From Bradyrhizobium sp. SZCCT0148 (lineage in GTDB: Bacteria; Pseudomonadota; Alphaproteobacteria; Rhizobiales; Xanthobacteraceae): 64,000 nucleotides of DNA. Shown one piece after another: positions 26,811 to 36,303 of this stretch. Each line of letters starts with the position of its first letter. Positions within the stretch are counted from its first letter, which is position 1. The notes under the pieces were generated by a model. That model did no database searches, was not told where the DNA came from, and saw only the letters and a program-made list of their open reading frames with translations. The position numbers and the translations under genes are program-made. The stretch is taken from the NCBI RefSeq assembly GCF_018129985.1, contig NZ_JAFCKT010000004.1, forward strand, positions 310,001 through 374,000. The letters run 5' to 3'.

Positions 26811-27218
26811 ATGACATATCCGATCTCCGAGATTGAAGGCCTGTCAGTCTTTGCCGCCAACAAGCTGAAGGCGCAGGGTATCCGCACCACCGACGCGCTG
26901 CTCGAAGCGGCCGGCACGGTGAAGGGCCGCAAGGCGCTGTCCGCCAAGACCGGCATCAGCGAGCAGCTGCTGCTGGAATGGGCCAACGTCTCCGACTACA
27001 TGCGCATCCCCGGTATGGGCCGCGCCAAGGTCAATTTGGTCCGCGCCGCCGGCGTCACCACCGTGCGCGAGCTCGCCTATCGAAATCCGGCAAGGCTCGC
27101 CCAAAGCATGCGCGACGCCAACGAGAAGAAGAAGCTGCTGCGCATCCTGCCCACAGAGAAATCGGTCGGCGACATCATCGCCAAGGCGAAGAAGCTGCAG
27201 CCGAAGATCACGTATTAG
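26811..27218 (+). CDS. DUF4332 domain protein (helix-hairpin-helix type)
   Basis: 135-residue protein of two helix-hairpin-helix-like units, as in DUF4332: ISEIEGLSVFAANKLKAQGI and YMRIPGMGRAKVNLVRAAGV, each with the hairpin glycine turn used for non-specific DNA backbone contact. A basic C-terminus (DIIAKAKKLQPKI) follows. It may bind DNA or act as an assembly module; no partner is evident beyond the small gene before it. Confidence 0.8.
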   Translation: MTYPISEIEGLSVFAANKLKAQGIRTTDALLEAAGTVKGRKALSAKTGISEQLLLEWANVSDYMRIPGMGRAKVNLVRAAGVTTVRELAYRNPARLAQSMRDANEKKKLLRILPTEKSVGDIIAKAKKLQPKITY

Positions 27219-27260
27219 GGCGTCTCCTTCGGCTTACGACCTGCCGCGTTGGCTTTCGTT

Positions 27261-27359
27261 GTCCTACCCCGCAAAGGCAGGGTATCCAATACGCCGGGTC
27301 TCCTCCGTATCACCGCACGGCCTCGGAATGCTTGATTGACCTCCTTCGCGGGCAATGAC
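27261..27359. repeat. GTCAT/ATGAC-bounded palindromic repeat, decayed copy
   Basis: About 99 bp between the DUF4332 gene and folP, with CCCGCAAAGGCAGGG near one end and CTTCGCGGGCAATGAC at the other. The left terminus has drifted (GTCCT). It has the same length and layout as the copies at 60916 and 61871. Confidence 0.6.
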
Positions 27360-27410
27360 AGCGTGGGTGTTGGTCTTGACTCCCCCTCCCCGCCCGCTAA
27401 AGCGGGCGCC

Positions 27411-28271
27411 ATGAATGCCTCGCCCTCCCCATCCGTCCCGCCGGCCGGCTCGGCCGGGCCTGATGTGCTGCGGACATTGCTGGAACGACCGATCCCGGCG
27501 GTGATGGGCGTGCTCAACATCACCCCGGACTCCTTCTCCGACGGCGGCGAGTTTATCGCGCCCCAGCAGGCGCTGGCACGGGCGCAGGCGATGATTGCCG
27601 CTGGCGTCGACATCATCGATATCGGCGCCGAATCCACCCGGCCCTACAAGGGCGCGAAGGCGATCACGGCGGACGACGAGCTGGCCCGGCTCAAGCCGGT
27701 GCTGTCAGGCGTCGTGGCGCTCGGCGTGCCTGTTTCGATCGACAGCATGAAGGCGGAGGTGGTGGCCTACGCGCTCGACCAGGGCGCGGTGATCGCCAAC
27801 GACGTCTGGGGCCTGCAACGCGACGCCGCGATGGCGCCGCTGGTGGCTGCCAGAGGCGTCCCCGTCATCGTCATGCACAACCGCGACGACGCCGATCCCG
27901 CCATCGACATCATCACGGACATGAAGACTTTCTTCCTGCGTTCGCTGGACATCGCGGCAAAGGCCGGCATTGCGCGCGACAAAATCGTGCTCGATCCCGG
28001 CATCGGCTTCGGCAAGACCGCCGAACAGAGCCTGACCGCGCTGGCGCGGTTGCGCGAATTCGAGATGTTCGGCCTGCCGATTCTGGTTGGTGCCTCGCGT
28101 AAACGCTTCATCGCCTCGGTCTCGCCGTCCGAGCCGAAGGAGCGGCTCGCCGGCTCGATCGCGGCGCATCTGATCGCTGCGCAGCGCGGCGCAAAGATCA
28201 TACGCACCCATGACGTCGCCGAGACCTTGCAGGCGCTGCTCGTGGCGAACGCAATCGAGGGCAAGCAATGA
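27411..28271 (+). CDS. folP: Dihydropteroate synthase
   Basis: 286-residue TIM-barrel enzyme joining p-aminobenzoate to the pterin diphosphate in folate synthesis; target of sulfonamides. The signature loops are present: MGVLNITPDSFSDGG, IDIGAESTRP, DVWGLQRD and LVGASRKRFI. ATG 27411 begins just before the conserved part; in-frame codons further upstream fall in the repeat. The stop overlaps the folB start (ATGA), so folP-folB-folK are one operon. Confidence 0.95.
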   Translation: MNASPSPSVPPAGSAGPDVLRTLLERPIPAVMGVLNITPDSFSDGGEFIAPQQALARAQAMIAAGVDIIDIGAESTRPYKGAKAITADDELARLKPVLSGVVALGVPVSIDSMKAEVVAYALDQGAVIANDVWGLQRDAAMAPLVAARGVPVIVMHNRDDADPAIDIITDMKTFFLRSLDIAAKAGIARDKIVLDPGIGFGKTAEQSLTALARLREFEMFGLPILVGASRKRFIASVSPSEPKERLAGSIAAHLIAAQRGAKIIRTHDVAETLQALLVANAIEGKQ

Positions 28272-28636
28272 CCGATACGATCTTCGTCACCGGCCTGTCG
28301 ATCCATGCCCGCCACGGCGTGATGGATCACGAGACCGAAGTCGGCCAGCGCTTCGTCATCGATCTCGAGCTCTACACCGATTTGTCGGAGCCCTCGCGCA
28401 GCGACCGGCTCGTCGACACCGTATCCTACGCCGACGTGGTCGCGACGACCACGTCGGCGTTCAAGAACACCAATTACAAGCTTTTGGAGCGCGCGGCCGG
28501 TGCGGTGGCCGACGCCATCCTGTCGAACTTCCCGCGCATCCGCGCCGTGAAGATCACCGTGCACAAGCCGCATGCGCCGATCGCCGCGATCTTCGACGAT
28601 GTCGGCGTCATGCTGACCCGCTCGCGGCATCCATAA
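28268..28636 (+). CDS. folB: Dihydroneopterin aldolase
   Basis: 122-residue enzyme of folate synthesis that splits dihydroneopterin into hydroxymethyl-dihydropterin and glycolaldehyde. Family features: IHARHGVMDHETEVGQRFVI near the N-terminus, VDTVSYADVV, and VKITVHKPHAPI near the end with the catalytic lysine. Starts within the folP stop and ends one base before folK. Confidence 0.94.
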   Translation: MTDTIFVTGLSIHARHGVMDHETEVGQRFVIDLELYTDLSEPSRSDRLVDTVSYADVVATTTSAFKNTNYKLLERAAGAVADAILSNFPRIRAVKITVHKPHAPIAAIFDDVGVMLTRSRHP

Positions 28637-28637
28637 G

Positions 28638-29129
28638 ATGGCAAGCGTGCTGATCGCGCTCGGCGGCAATGTCGGCGATGTCCGCGCGACCTTCGCCAAG
28701 GCGATCGCGCATGTCTGCGGCATGGCGCAAGCCGCCCTGATTGCGCGCTCCGCGGACTATGCCACGCCGCCCTGGGGCGACGAAGAGCAGGCCCCCTTCG
28801 TCAACGCCTGCGTCGAGATCGAAACCGACCTCGATCCGCACGCGCTCCTGTTCGTGCTGCAGAAGGTCGAGCAGAAATTCGGCCGCACCCGGAACAAGGA
28901 ACGACGCTGGGGCCCGCGCACGCTTGATCTCGACATGATCGCCTATGACGACATTTCCTTGCAGAAACCGGACCTGACCTTGCCGCATCCACGCCTGTTC
29001 GAGCGCGCTTTCGTGCTGGTGCCGCTGGCCGAGATCGCGCCCGACCGCGTCATCTTGGGCATGCGTGTGCGTGACGGGCTTTCCAGCGTCTCGACACAAG
29101 GTATTGAGCGGCTTCCGGATACCGGTTAA
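28638..29129 (+). CDS. folK: Hydroxymethyl-dihydropterin pyrophosphokinase (HPPK)
   Basis: 163-residue enzyme that activates hydroxymethyl-dihydropterin with ATP, supplying the substrate of FolP. The HPPK signature is RRWGPRTLDLDMI, preceded by LGGNVGDVRATF at the N-terminus and followed by LPHPRLFERAFVLVPLAEIAP. It completes the folP-folB-folK operon and is followed by the methylmalonyl-CoA mutase genes. Confidence 0.94.
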   Translation: MASVLIALGGNVGDVRATFAKAIAHVCGMAQAALIARSADYATPPWGDEEQAPFVNACVEIETDLDPHALLFVLQKVEQKFGRTRNKERRWGPRTLDLDMIAYDDISLQKPDLTLPHPRLFERAFVLVPLAEIAPDRVILGMRVRDGLSSVSTQGIERLPDTG

Positions 29130-29211
29130 CCAAAATCGACCGTTTGCAGGGACGGTCGGCCGTGGCAAATTCGCCTCGCGAATAACGATACGTTTGGGAG
29201 CCCTTGGCCGC

Positions 29212-31083
29212 ATGACCTCCGTGACTGACGACCTGCCGCTGGCGGCCGATTTTCCCCAAGCGACCGTCGAAGACTGGCGCAAGCTGGTCGACGGCGTGCT
29301 CAAGGGCGCGCCGTTCGAGAAGCTGGTCGGCAAGACCTATGACGGCCTCAAGATCGAACCGCTCTATCCGCGTGCCAGGGGCGTCGCGCCCGTGTTGGGA
29401 CGGCCGGCTGCGGCGCCGTGGCAGATCGTGCAGCGGATCGACCATCCCGACGCGGCGCTCGCGAATGCGCAGGCGCTGCAGGACCTGGAGAACGGCGCGA
29501 CCGGGCTCGCGCTGGTGTTCGCCGGCGCCAATGGTGCGCGCGGATTCGGCCTGGAACCCTCGGCCGAGGCGGTCGCAAAGGTCCTGAAGGACATCCATCT
29601 CGACGCCGGCATCGGCATCGAGCTCGACATCGGACCGCAATCGCGAATGGCCGCGATCCATGTCGCGGAATACGTGAAGAGCAACGGCCTCGATCCCTCC
29701 GCCTGCAACATCCGCTTCGGGCTCGATCCGCTCGCGGCGGCCGCGGTGTGGGGCCACAGTCCCTATACCTGGGAGGAGATAGCCCCTGCCGTCACCGGAG
29801 CAGTCAAGGGCCTCGCCGCGCTCGGCTTCAAGGGACCGTTCGCGTCCACCGACGGACGTGTCATCCACGATGCCGGCGGCTCGGAGGTGCAGGAGCTGGC
29901 CTTCGTGCTCGCCTGCGGCGTCGCTTATCTGCGCGCGATCGAAGGCGCCGGCATTGCGCTGGAAGACGCGCAAGGCATGGTCTATGCGCGGCTTGCCGCG
30001 GACGCCGACCAATTCCTGAGCATGGCCAAATTCCGCGCGTTGCGGTTGCTGTGGGCGCGCATCGAAACAGCGTGCGGGCTGACGCCCAAACCATTGTTCA
30101 TCGCTGCCGATACCGCCTGGCGCATGCTGACGCAGCGCGACCCTTACGTGAACATGCTGCGGGCGACGATCGCAACGTTTGCAGCCGGGCTTGCCGGCGC
30201 CAACGCGATCACCGTGCTGCCGCATACGCTGGCGCTCGGCCTGCCCGATCCATTCGCGCGGCGCGTGGCACGCAACACGCAACTCCTGCTGCTGGAAGAA
30301 AGCAACCTCGCCAAGGTCTCTGATCCCGCGGCCGGCGCAGGCGGCATCGAGACGCTGACGGCGCAGCTTTGCGACGCCGCCTGGGCGCTGTTCCAGGAGA
30401 GCGAAAAGGCCGGCGGCGCCTTTGCCGCGCTTCAGCAGGGCCTGTTCCAGAGCAAGGTGGCGGCCGCGCGAACAGCGCGTGAGGCCAACATCGCAAAACG
30501 CCGCGACGTGCTGACCGGCGCCAGCGAGTTTCCGAACCTGCATGAACGAGAGACGGCGGTGCTGACGGCGAAGCCGATCGCGCTCGCCCCTTACGGAGAG
30601 CAGAAGTACAAGTTCGATGCGCTGCCGCCGATCCGGCTTGCAGAGCCGTTCGAGGCATTGCGCGACAGATCCGACGCAGCCCTGAAGACGCGCGGCGCCC
30701 GGCCAAAGGTGTTCCTGGCCAATCTCGGCACGCCCGCCGATTTCACCGCGCGTGCGACGTTTGCGAAAAGCTTCTTCGAGGCCGGCGGCATCGAGGCCAT
30801 AGATAGCGAGGGCTTTGCCGATCCGGCCAAGTTGGCTGCCGCCTTCAGGGCCTCCGGCGCCGGGCTCGCCTGTCTTTGTTCCAGCGACAAGGTCTATGCG
30901 GAACACGCCGAGGCCTCTGCCAAGGCGCTGCAAACCGCGGGCGCGCGACATATCTATTTGGCGGGCCGCCCGACCGATGCCGAGGCGGCACTGCGCGCGG
31001 CCGGCGTCACCGGTTTTGTGTTCGCCGGGGGCGATGCGCTTGCCACGCTGCAAGAGGCCTATCGACGGATGGAACAGGCATGA
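29212..31083 (+). CDS. mutA: Methylmalonyl-CoA mutase, small (beta) subunit
   Basis: 623-residue partner subunit of the B12-dependent mutase that converts methylmalonyl-CoA to succinyl-CoA in propionyl-CoA breakdown. It keeps the substrate barrel but has no DxHxxG cobalamin motif at the C-terminus (the equivalent region reads FLANLGTPADFTARATFAKS), as expected for this non-catalytic subunit. ATG 29212 is the sensible start. Its stop overlaps the GFA-type gene start (ATGA), so the two subunits are co-transcribed through an unrelated small enzyme. Confidence 0.93.
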   Translation: MTSVTDDLPLAADFPQATVEDWRKLVDGVLKGAPFEKLVGKTYDGLKIEPLYPRARGVAPVLGRPAAAPWQIVQRIDHPDAALANAQALQDLENGATGLALVFAGANGARGFGLEPSAEAVAKVLKDIHLDAGIGIELDIGPQSRMAAIHVAEYVKSNGLDPSACNIRFGLDPLAAAAVWGHSPYTWEEIAPAVTGAVKGLAALGFKGPFASTDGRVIHDAGGSEVQELAFVLACGVAYLRAIEGAGIALEDAQGMVYARLAADADQFLSMAKFRALRLLWARIETACGLTPKPLFIAADTAWRMLTQRDPYVNMLRATIATFAAGLAGANAITVLPHTLALGLPDPFARRVARNTQLLLLEESNLAKVSDPAAGAGGIETLTAQLCDAAWALFQESEKAGGAFAALQQGLFQSKVAAARTAREANIAKRRDVLTGASEFPNLHERETAVLTAKPIALAPYGEQKYKFDALPPIRLAEPFEALRDRSDAALKTRGARPKVFLANLGTPADFTARATFAKSFFEAGGIEAIDSEGFADPAKLAAAFRASGAGLACLCSSDKVYAEHAEASAKALQTAGARHIYLAGRPTDAEAALRAAGVTGFVFAGGDALATLQEAYRRMEQA

Positions 31084-31544
31084 CCGACACTAGCAAACCC
31101 GTTCTCACCGGCGGCTGCCAATGCGGGGCGGTGCGCTTTGGCGTCACAACTGCGCCAAACAGGGTCTCGATCTGTCATTGCCGGATGTGCCAGAAGGCGG
31201 CCGGCGCGCCGTTCGCCTCCTTTGCCGACATCAACAAGACGGACTTCGCCTGGACAAAGGGGCAGCCGTCGTTCTTCCGCTCCTCCACCATCGCCGAGCG
31301 CGGCTTTTGCGCGGCCTGCGGCACGCCGCTGAGCTTCGGCCGCATCGACGGTGACCGGATCGAGATCATGACCGGCGCCTTCGACCGCCCCGACCGGGTG
31401 ATCCCGACGCGCCAGTTCGGCACCGAATCTCGCCTCGGCTGGGTGGTCGGCATCGCCAATTTGCCAAGCCAGACCACGCAGCAGAATTACGGACCGGAGA
31501 AGATGGCGACGATCGTCAGCCATCAGCATCCGGATCATGATTGA
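31080..31544 (+). CDS. GFA/CENP-V-type zinc enzyme embedded in the mutase operon
   Basis: 154-residue protein of the glutathione-dependent formaldehyde-activating enzyme (GFA/CENP-V) fold. Zinc-binding cysteines are visible as [18 protein letters not shown] and [13 protein letters not shown] 31080 overlaps the small-subunit stop and the TGA overlaps possible starts of the large subunit, so it is tightly coupled to both. Despite the family name, most members have unknown substrates. Its presence between the mutase subunits is unusual. Confidence 0.88.
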   Translation: MTDTSKPVLTGGCQCGAVRFGVTTAPNRVSICHCRMCQKAAGAPFASFADINKTDFAWTKGQPSFFRSSTIAERGFCAACGTPLSFGRIDGDRIEIMTGAFDRPDRVIPTRQFGTESRLGWVVGIANLPSQTTQQNYGPEKMATIVSHQHPDHD

Positions 31545-31560
31545 GGAAATGGTTGAAGCC

Positions 31561-33717
31561 ATGAGCCGCATTCCCAATTTCGCCGATGTCGAATTCGAGC
31601 GCGCCGCCACCGCCTCACTGTCAGGCAGCGCCGAGCCGTGGCTGACGCCTGAGGGCATTCTCGTGAAACCCGCCTATGGCGAGGCTGATCTCGCCGGGCT
31701 CGATTTCCTGGAGACTTATCCGGGCATCGCGCCATTCCTGCGCGGCCCCTACCCGACCATGTATGTCAACCAGCCCTGGACCGTCCGGCAATATGCCGGC
31801 TTCTCCACGGCGGAGGATTCCAACGCGTTCTACCGCCGCAACCTGGCGGCCGGCCAGAAGGGCCTCTCGGTCGCTTTCGACCTCGCGACCCATCGCGGCT
31901 ATGACTCCGACCACCCTCGCGTCGGCGGCGACGTCGGCATGGCCGGCGTCGCCATCGATTCGATCTACGACATGCGCACGCTGTTCGCAGGGATTCCGCT
32001 CGACCAGATGAGCGTGTCCATGACCATGAACGGCGCGGTTCTGCCGATCCTCGCGCTCTACGTCGCGGCCGCCGAGGAACAAGGCGTACCGCCGGAGAAG
32101 CTGTCGGGCACCATTCAGAACGACATCCTGAAAGAGTTCATGGTGCGCAACACCTATATCTATCCGCCCGCGCCCTCGATGCGAATCATCTCGGACATCT
32201 TCGCCTACACCTCGCAGAGGATGCCGAAATACAACTCCATTTCCATCTCCGGCTATCACATGCAGGAGGCCGGCGCGACGCAGGACCTCGAACTCGCCTA
32301 TACGCTTGCCGACGGCGTCGAATATCTGCGCGCCGGCCTTGCCGCCGGTCTCGATGTCGATCGTTTCGCGCCGCGGCTGTCGTTCTTCTGGGCGATCGGC
32401 ATGAACTTCTTCATGGAAGTCGCCAAGCTGCGCGCCGCACGCCTGCTCTGGGCGAAGCTGCTCAAGCCGTTCAATCCGAAAGACCCGCGCTCGCTGTCGC
32501 TGCGCACGCATAGCCAGACCTCGGGCTGGTCGCTGACCGCGCAGGACGTCTTCAACAACGTGATGCGGACCACCGTCGAGGCGATGGCCGCGACGCAAGG
32601 CCACACCCAGTCGCTGCACACCAATGCGCTCGACGAGGCGCTGGCGCTTCCGACCGATTTCTCGGCGCGCATCGCCCGCAACACCCAGCTGTTCCTGCAG
32701 CAGGAGAGCGGCACCACTCGGATCATCGATCCCTGGGGCGGCTCGTATTACGTCGAGCGCCTGACGCACGATCTTGCGGTCAAGGCGTGGGGCCACATCC
32801 AGGAGGTCGAGGAGCTCGGCGGCATGGCGAAGGCGATTGAAGCCGGCCTGCCGAAGCTGCGTATCGAGGAAGCTTCCGCCAAGACGCAGGCGCGGATCGA
32901 CGCCGGTAGGCAGGCGGTGATCGGCGTCAACAAGTACAAGCCGACCGATGAGGCGCCGATCGACATCCTGAAGGTCGACAACTCCAATGTCCGGCGCCTG
33001 CAGATCGACAAGCTGACGCGGCTGAAGAGCGAGCGCAATCAGAAGGACGTCGATGCCGCGCTCGCAGCAATCACGCGCTCCGCCGGCGAAGGCAACGGCA
33101 ATCTGCTGGCGCTCGCGATCGACGCGGCGCGGGCCAAGGCGACTGTCGGCGAGATTTCGGACGCGATGGAAAAGGTGTTCGGCCGGCACCGCGCCGAGAT
33201 CAAATCCATCACCGGCGTCTACAAGCGGGAGGCGTCCAGCATGGGCAACCAGGTCGAGAAAGTTCAGGCGCTGATCGACACCTTCGAAGAGGCAGAAGGC
33301 CGCCGCCCGCGCATCCTGGTCGCCAAGATCGGCCAGGACGGCCATGACCGCGGTCAGAAGGTGATTGCCTCGGCGTTCGCCGATATCGGCTTCGACGTCG
33401 ACATCGGACCGCTGTTTGCGACCGCCGACGAGGCCGCGCGACAGGCGGTCGAGAACGACGTGCACATTCTCGGCGTCTCCTCCCTCGCCGCCGCCCACCT
33501 CACCGCCGTGCCGGAGCTGAAGGCCGCGCTGAAAAAACAGGGCCGCGACGACATCATGATCATCGTCGGCGGCGTAGTGCCGCCGCAGGATTATGACGCA
33601 CTCTATGCCGCAGGCGCCGAGGCGATATTCCCGCCGGGCACCGTGATCGCGGAAGCCGCGGAGGAACTGATCCGCAAGCTGAACGCGCGGCTCGGGCATA
33701 GCGAGGCGGCGGAGTAA
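31561..33717 (+). CDS. scpA: Methylmalonyl-CoA mutase, large (catalytic) subunit
   Basis: 718-residue B12-dependent mutase. The TIM-barrel part contains [16 protein letters not shown] and [20 protein letters not shown]; the C-terminal cobalamin domain begins with [11 protein letters not shown], with the lower ligand His595, followed by [16 protein letters not shown] and [13 protein letters not shown]. It starts at ATG 31561 by comparison with the family ([13 protein letters not shown]); in-frame ATGs at 31537 and 31549 are alternatives. Works with the small subunit at 29212 and with the MeaB chaperone at 38369. Confidence 0.95.
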   Translation: MSRIPNFADVEFERAATASLSGSAEPWLTPEGILVKPAYGEADLAGLDFLETYPGIAPFLRGPYPTMYVNQPWTVRQYAGFSTAEDSNAFYRRNLAAGQKGLSVAFDLATHRGYDSDHPRVGGDVGMAGVAIDSIYDMRTLFAGIPLDQMSVSMTMNGAVLPILALYVAAAEEQGVPPEKLSGTIQNDILKEFMVRNTYIYPPAPSMRIISDIFAYTSQRMPKYNSISISGYHMQEAGATQDLELAYTLADGVEYLRAGLAAGLDVDRFAPRLSFFWAIGMNFFMEVAKLRAARLLWAKLLKPFNPKDPRSLSLRTHSQTSGWSLTAQDVFNNVMRTTVEAMAATQGHTQSLHTNALDEALALPTDFSARIARNTQLFLQQESGTTRIIDPWGGSYYVERLTHDLAVKAWGHIQEVEELGGMAKAIEAGLPKLRIEEASAKTQARIDAGRQAVIGVNKYKPTDEAPIDILKVDNSNVRRLQIDKLTRLKSERNQKDVDAALAAITRSAGEGNGNLLALAIDAARAKATVGEISDAMEKVFGRHRAEIKSITGVYKREASSMGNQVEKVQALIDTFEEAEGRRPRILVAKIGQDGHDRGQKVIASAFADIGFDVDIGPLFATADEAARQAVENDVHILGVSSLAAAHLTAVPELKAALKKQGRDDIMIIVGGVVPPQDYDALYAAGAEAIFPPGTVIAEAAEELIRKLNARLGHSEAAE

Positions 33718-33755
33718 GTCCGCCGCCGATCTCCGGATAACAAAGGATACGCGTC

Positions 33756-34544
33756 ATGTTCTCCGCGCCAACATTCGTGCGTGCGCTGGCCATGGTTGTG
33801 GCTTGCGTCGCATTTCAGGGTGCGACCCATGCCGCCGACCCAAAGCCCGACGCCATCGTCAAGACCACGAGCATCGAGGCGCGCGTCTACCTCGACGACA
33901 GGATCAAGGCCGATGCACCGCTGGCGGCGGATTGCCTGGCCGAGGGCAAGAGGTGGCTCGACAAGAATGCCGCCGAGGCTGCCGCCGCGCGCAAGGCCGA
34001 CCCGCAGTTCTTCAAGGACGGCGGCTGGGATTTCGAGCGCAAATATGAGATCCGCTCTGTCGTCGCCGACCGCTATGTCAGCGTCCTGCGCGACGACTAT
34101 ATGAACACGCGCGGCGCGCATCCCAACTCGGACGTGAACACGATCCTGTGGGATAAGGCCGACAACAAGCGCATCTCGATCCGCCCGTTCTTCACCGAAA
34201 CCGCCGACAACGGCGCAACCATGACGGCGATGGTGAAGGCCATCATCACCTCGCTCAAAGCCGAGAAAAAGAAGCGCGACGCCGGGGAAACTGCAACCGA
34301 CGAATGGTTCAAGGAGCTGAAACCGAGCCTGCTCAAGATCGGTGCGGTGACGCTCACCCCATCGACTGCAGCGGGCAAGAGCTCCGGCCTCACCTTCCAC
34401 TATCCGCCCTACGCCGTCGGTCCCTATGCCGAGGGCGAGTATGTCGCCTTCGTGCCGTGGGAGACGCTGAAGCCGTATCTCACCGCGGAAGGCACCCGCA
34501 TTTTCGGCGGCGCGCGGCCGAAGGGCGACGCCCAGGAGCCGTGA
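33756..34544 (+). CDS. Exported DUF3298/DUF4163-type (RsiV-like) protein
   Basis: 262-residue protein with a signal peptide ending near residue 26 (VRALAMVVACVAFQGATHA). The body reads as the DUF4163/DUF3298 pair seen in RsiV and PdaC-type proteins: VSVLRDDYMNTRGAHPNSDV, NKRISIRPFF, and late FHYPPYAVGPYAEGEY. Such domains can bind lysozyme or peptidoglycan fragments; here it is a free periplasmic protein with no attached sigma system. Located directly downstream of the mutase. Confidence 0.8.
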   Translation: MFSAPTFVRALAMVVACVAFQGATHAADPKPDAIVKTTSIEARVYLDDRIKADAPLAADCLAEGKRWLDKNAAEAAAARKADPQFFKDGGWDFERKYEIRSVVADRYVSVLRDDYMNTRGAHPNSDVNTILWDKADNKRISIRPFFTETADNGATMTAMVKAIITSLKAEKKKRDAGETATDEWFKELKPSLLKIGAVTLTPSTAAGKSSGLTFHYPPYAVGPYAEGEYVAFVPWETLKPYLTAEGTRIFGGARPKGDAQEP

Positions 34545-34551
34545 GCGGCCG

Positions 34552-35019
34552 CTAATTGGAACGCGCCAGCGTCCGCGCGAGTGAGTTCGTCCAGTCGGGA
34601 ATCCAGGAGGCGAATAGCGCCTGCCAGCGATCGGCATCTGCGGGTTCGGTATCGAGGATGACCGCCCATTCGATGAGGGTACGGTTGCCCTCGATAATCG
34701 GGCGCAATTGCATGGTGCCTTGATAGCGCGTCGGCGCCGGCGTCCGGCTTCCATCATCCTGCGGATACGGCAGCGCTTCGAGACCCGCATAGGTGAGAGT
34801 GCGCTGCTCGTCCGAGTGATTGACCAGGCGCTGGCGGATCCAGTTTCCGAGATAGCAGAAGCGCCTGATGGCGCCGACTTCGTCGCCGCGCCTGTCGTCT
34901 TCGATCACGCTTTCGCTCACGCCGTCGATATAAGCGGGATAGTTGTTGAAGTCGCGGATCAGCGACCAGACTTCGTCCAGCGGACGATCCAGCACGGCGC
35001 TGTAATAGGCTTTGGTCAT
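34552..35019 (-). CDS. SRPBCC/polyketide-cyclase-like protein
   Basis: 155-residue soluble protein of the START/SRPBCC helix-grip fold: it begins MTKAYYSAVLDRPLDEVWSL, continues IRDFNNYPAYIDGVSESVIE and ends with the long helix RWQALFASWIPDWTNSL. Members bind a hydrophobic ligand in the central cavity. ATG 35019 is preferred over upstream in-frame codons. Convergent with the DUF3298 gene; ligand unknown. Confidence 0.82.
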   Translation of the reverse strand: MTKAYYSAVLDRPLDEVWSLIRDFNNYPAYIDGVSESVIEDDRRGDEVGAIRRFCYLGNWIRQRLVNHSDEQRTLTYAGLEALPYPQDDGSRTPAPTRYQGTMQLRPIIEGNRTLIEWAVILDTEPADADRWQALFASWIPDWTNSLARTLARSN

Positions 35020-35141
35020 CGAGGGCTTGCCTTTGGCTTTCGTTGTGCGCCCAAGTTGGCGAATGGGCGGGAAAAACCCACCCGATTTCCGACTGCCCAT
35101 CCTGTGGGCATCCAACTTCCACACAACATGTCGATCTCGTT

Positions 35142-35153
35142 GGTAGCGCTACC
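35142..35153. promoter_or_regulatory. LacI-type operator-like palindrome upstream of the TTT cassette
   Basis: GGTAGCGCTACC is a perfect 12-base palindrome with the central GCGC-type core of LacI-family operators, 83 bases upstream of the TctC-like start. It suggests sugar- or acid-responsive control, but no LacI gene is in the window. Confidence 0.4.
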
Positions 35154-35235
35154 TTGCGGCACCCCTGCAAAGCCGACTAGAATGTCGCCATTGACAAGAG
35201 CGCCCGACATCACGGGCGCCGTTGGGAGGCATTCA

Positions 35236-36228
35236 ATGTCCAAGATTTCGCGCCGCAGCTTTGCGGCTTCGACGGCCGCCGTCGCCGCATCCGCCGCATT
35301 CGGCTTCAAGCCCGCACGCGCACAAGCCTATCCGGCCCGGCCGGTGACCGTGATCGTGCCCTGGGGCGCCGGCGGCGGAACCGATGCGACGGCGCGCATT
35401 GTCGCAGCGCTGCTGGAAAAGGATCTCGGCCAACCCTTCAACGTCGTCAATCGCACCGGCGGCTCCGGCGTGGTGGGCCACAGCGCGATCGCGACCGCAC
35501 AGCCCGACGGCTACACCATCGGCATGCTCACCGTCGAAATCTCGATGATGCACTGGCAGGGCCTCACCGAGCTGACGCCGAAGAGCTACACGCCGCTGGC
35601 CCTGATGAACGAGGACCCCCCGGGCATCCAGGTCTCCTCCTCCTCGCCCTACAAGACGGTCAAGGAGCTCGCCGAGGCGATCAAGGCCGCGCCTCCCGGC
35701 AAGTTCAAGGCGTCCGGCACCGGCCAGGGCGGCATCTGGCATCTGGCGCTGGTCGGCTGGATGCAGGCGATGGGCCTGCCCGCCAACCAGGTCGCCTGGG
35801 TGCCGTCGAACGGCGCGGCACCCGCGATGCAGGATCTGGCCGCCGGCGGCCTCGACCTCACGACGTGCTCGGTGCCGGAGGCGCGCGCCATCATCGAGGC
35901 GGGCAAGGCCAAGAGCCTCGCCATCATGGCGCCTGCGCGCAACCCGGTCTTCAAGGACGTACCGACGCTGAAGGAAGCGATGGGCATCGACTACGCAACC
36001 GGCGCCTGGCGCGGCATTGCCGGACCGAAGAACCTGCCGCCGGAGATCGCGAGCAAGCTCACCGCTGCGCTGCAGAAGGTCTACGACTCCGCCGAGTTCA
36101 AGGACTTCATGACCAATCGCGGCTTCGGCACCGTCTGGGGCGATGCCGGTCACTTCGCAGGCTTCATGGACAAGGGCGACGCCCAGATGGGCGAAGCGAT
36201 GAAGGCGGCCGGCCTCAGCAAGGCGTGA
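35236..36228 (+). CDS. TctC-family solute-binding protein of a tripartite tricarboxylate transporter
   Basis: 330-residue exported binding protein. A twin-arginine-like signal (KISRRSFAASTAAVAASAAF) precedes a TctC/BugT fold with VTVIVPWGAGGGTDATARI, NRTGGSGVVGHSAI and GAPAMQDLAAGGLDL-like segments. It delivers a carboxylate substrate to TctAB; BugT-type proteins bind many small acids, so the ligand is unknown. Strong ribosome site GGGAGG before ATG 35236. First of three genes. Confidence 0.92.
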   Translation: MSKISRRSFAASTAAVAASAAFGFKPARAQAYPARPVTVIVPWGAGGGTDATARIVAALLEKDLGQPFNVVNRTGGSGVVGHSAIATAQPDGYTIGMLTVEISMMHWQGLTELTPKSYTPLALMNEDPPGIQVSSSSPYKTVKELAEAIKAAPPGKFKASGTGQGGIWHLALVGWMQAMGLPANQVAWVPSNGAAPAMQDLAAGGLDLTTCSVPEARAIIEAGKAKSLAIMAPARNPVFKDVPTLKEAMGIDYATGAWRGIAGPKNLPPEIASKLTAALQKVYDSAEFKDFMTNRGFGTVWGDAGHFAGFMDKGDAQMGEAMKAAGLSKA

Positions 36229-36252
36229 CCAGACACTGCGGCGCTCTGACCG

Positions 36253-36276
36253 CCTCTCCCCGTGCGCGGGGAGAGG
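36253..36276. repeat. Hairpin between the TctC and TctB genes
   Basis: CCTCTCCCC and GGGGAGAGG arms with a six-base loop, without a following T run. It resembles the small G/C hairpins common in intergenic DNA of this group and may stabilise the upstream mRNA rather than stop transcription. Confidence 0.6.
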
Positions 36277-36303
36277 GAACGCTTCTTTCGTAGGATTCCT
36301 CCC

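Noticed and set aside
29050..31053. Long open frame on the minus strand opposite the mutase small subunit
   Set aside because: It is an antisense shadow caused by high GC at third positions; its translation is rich in Arg, Gly and Gln with no domain, while the plus strand encodes a clear mutase subunit.
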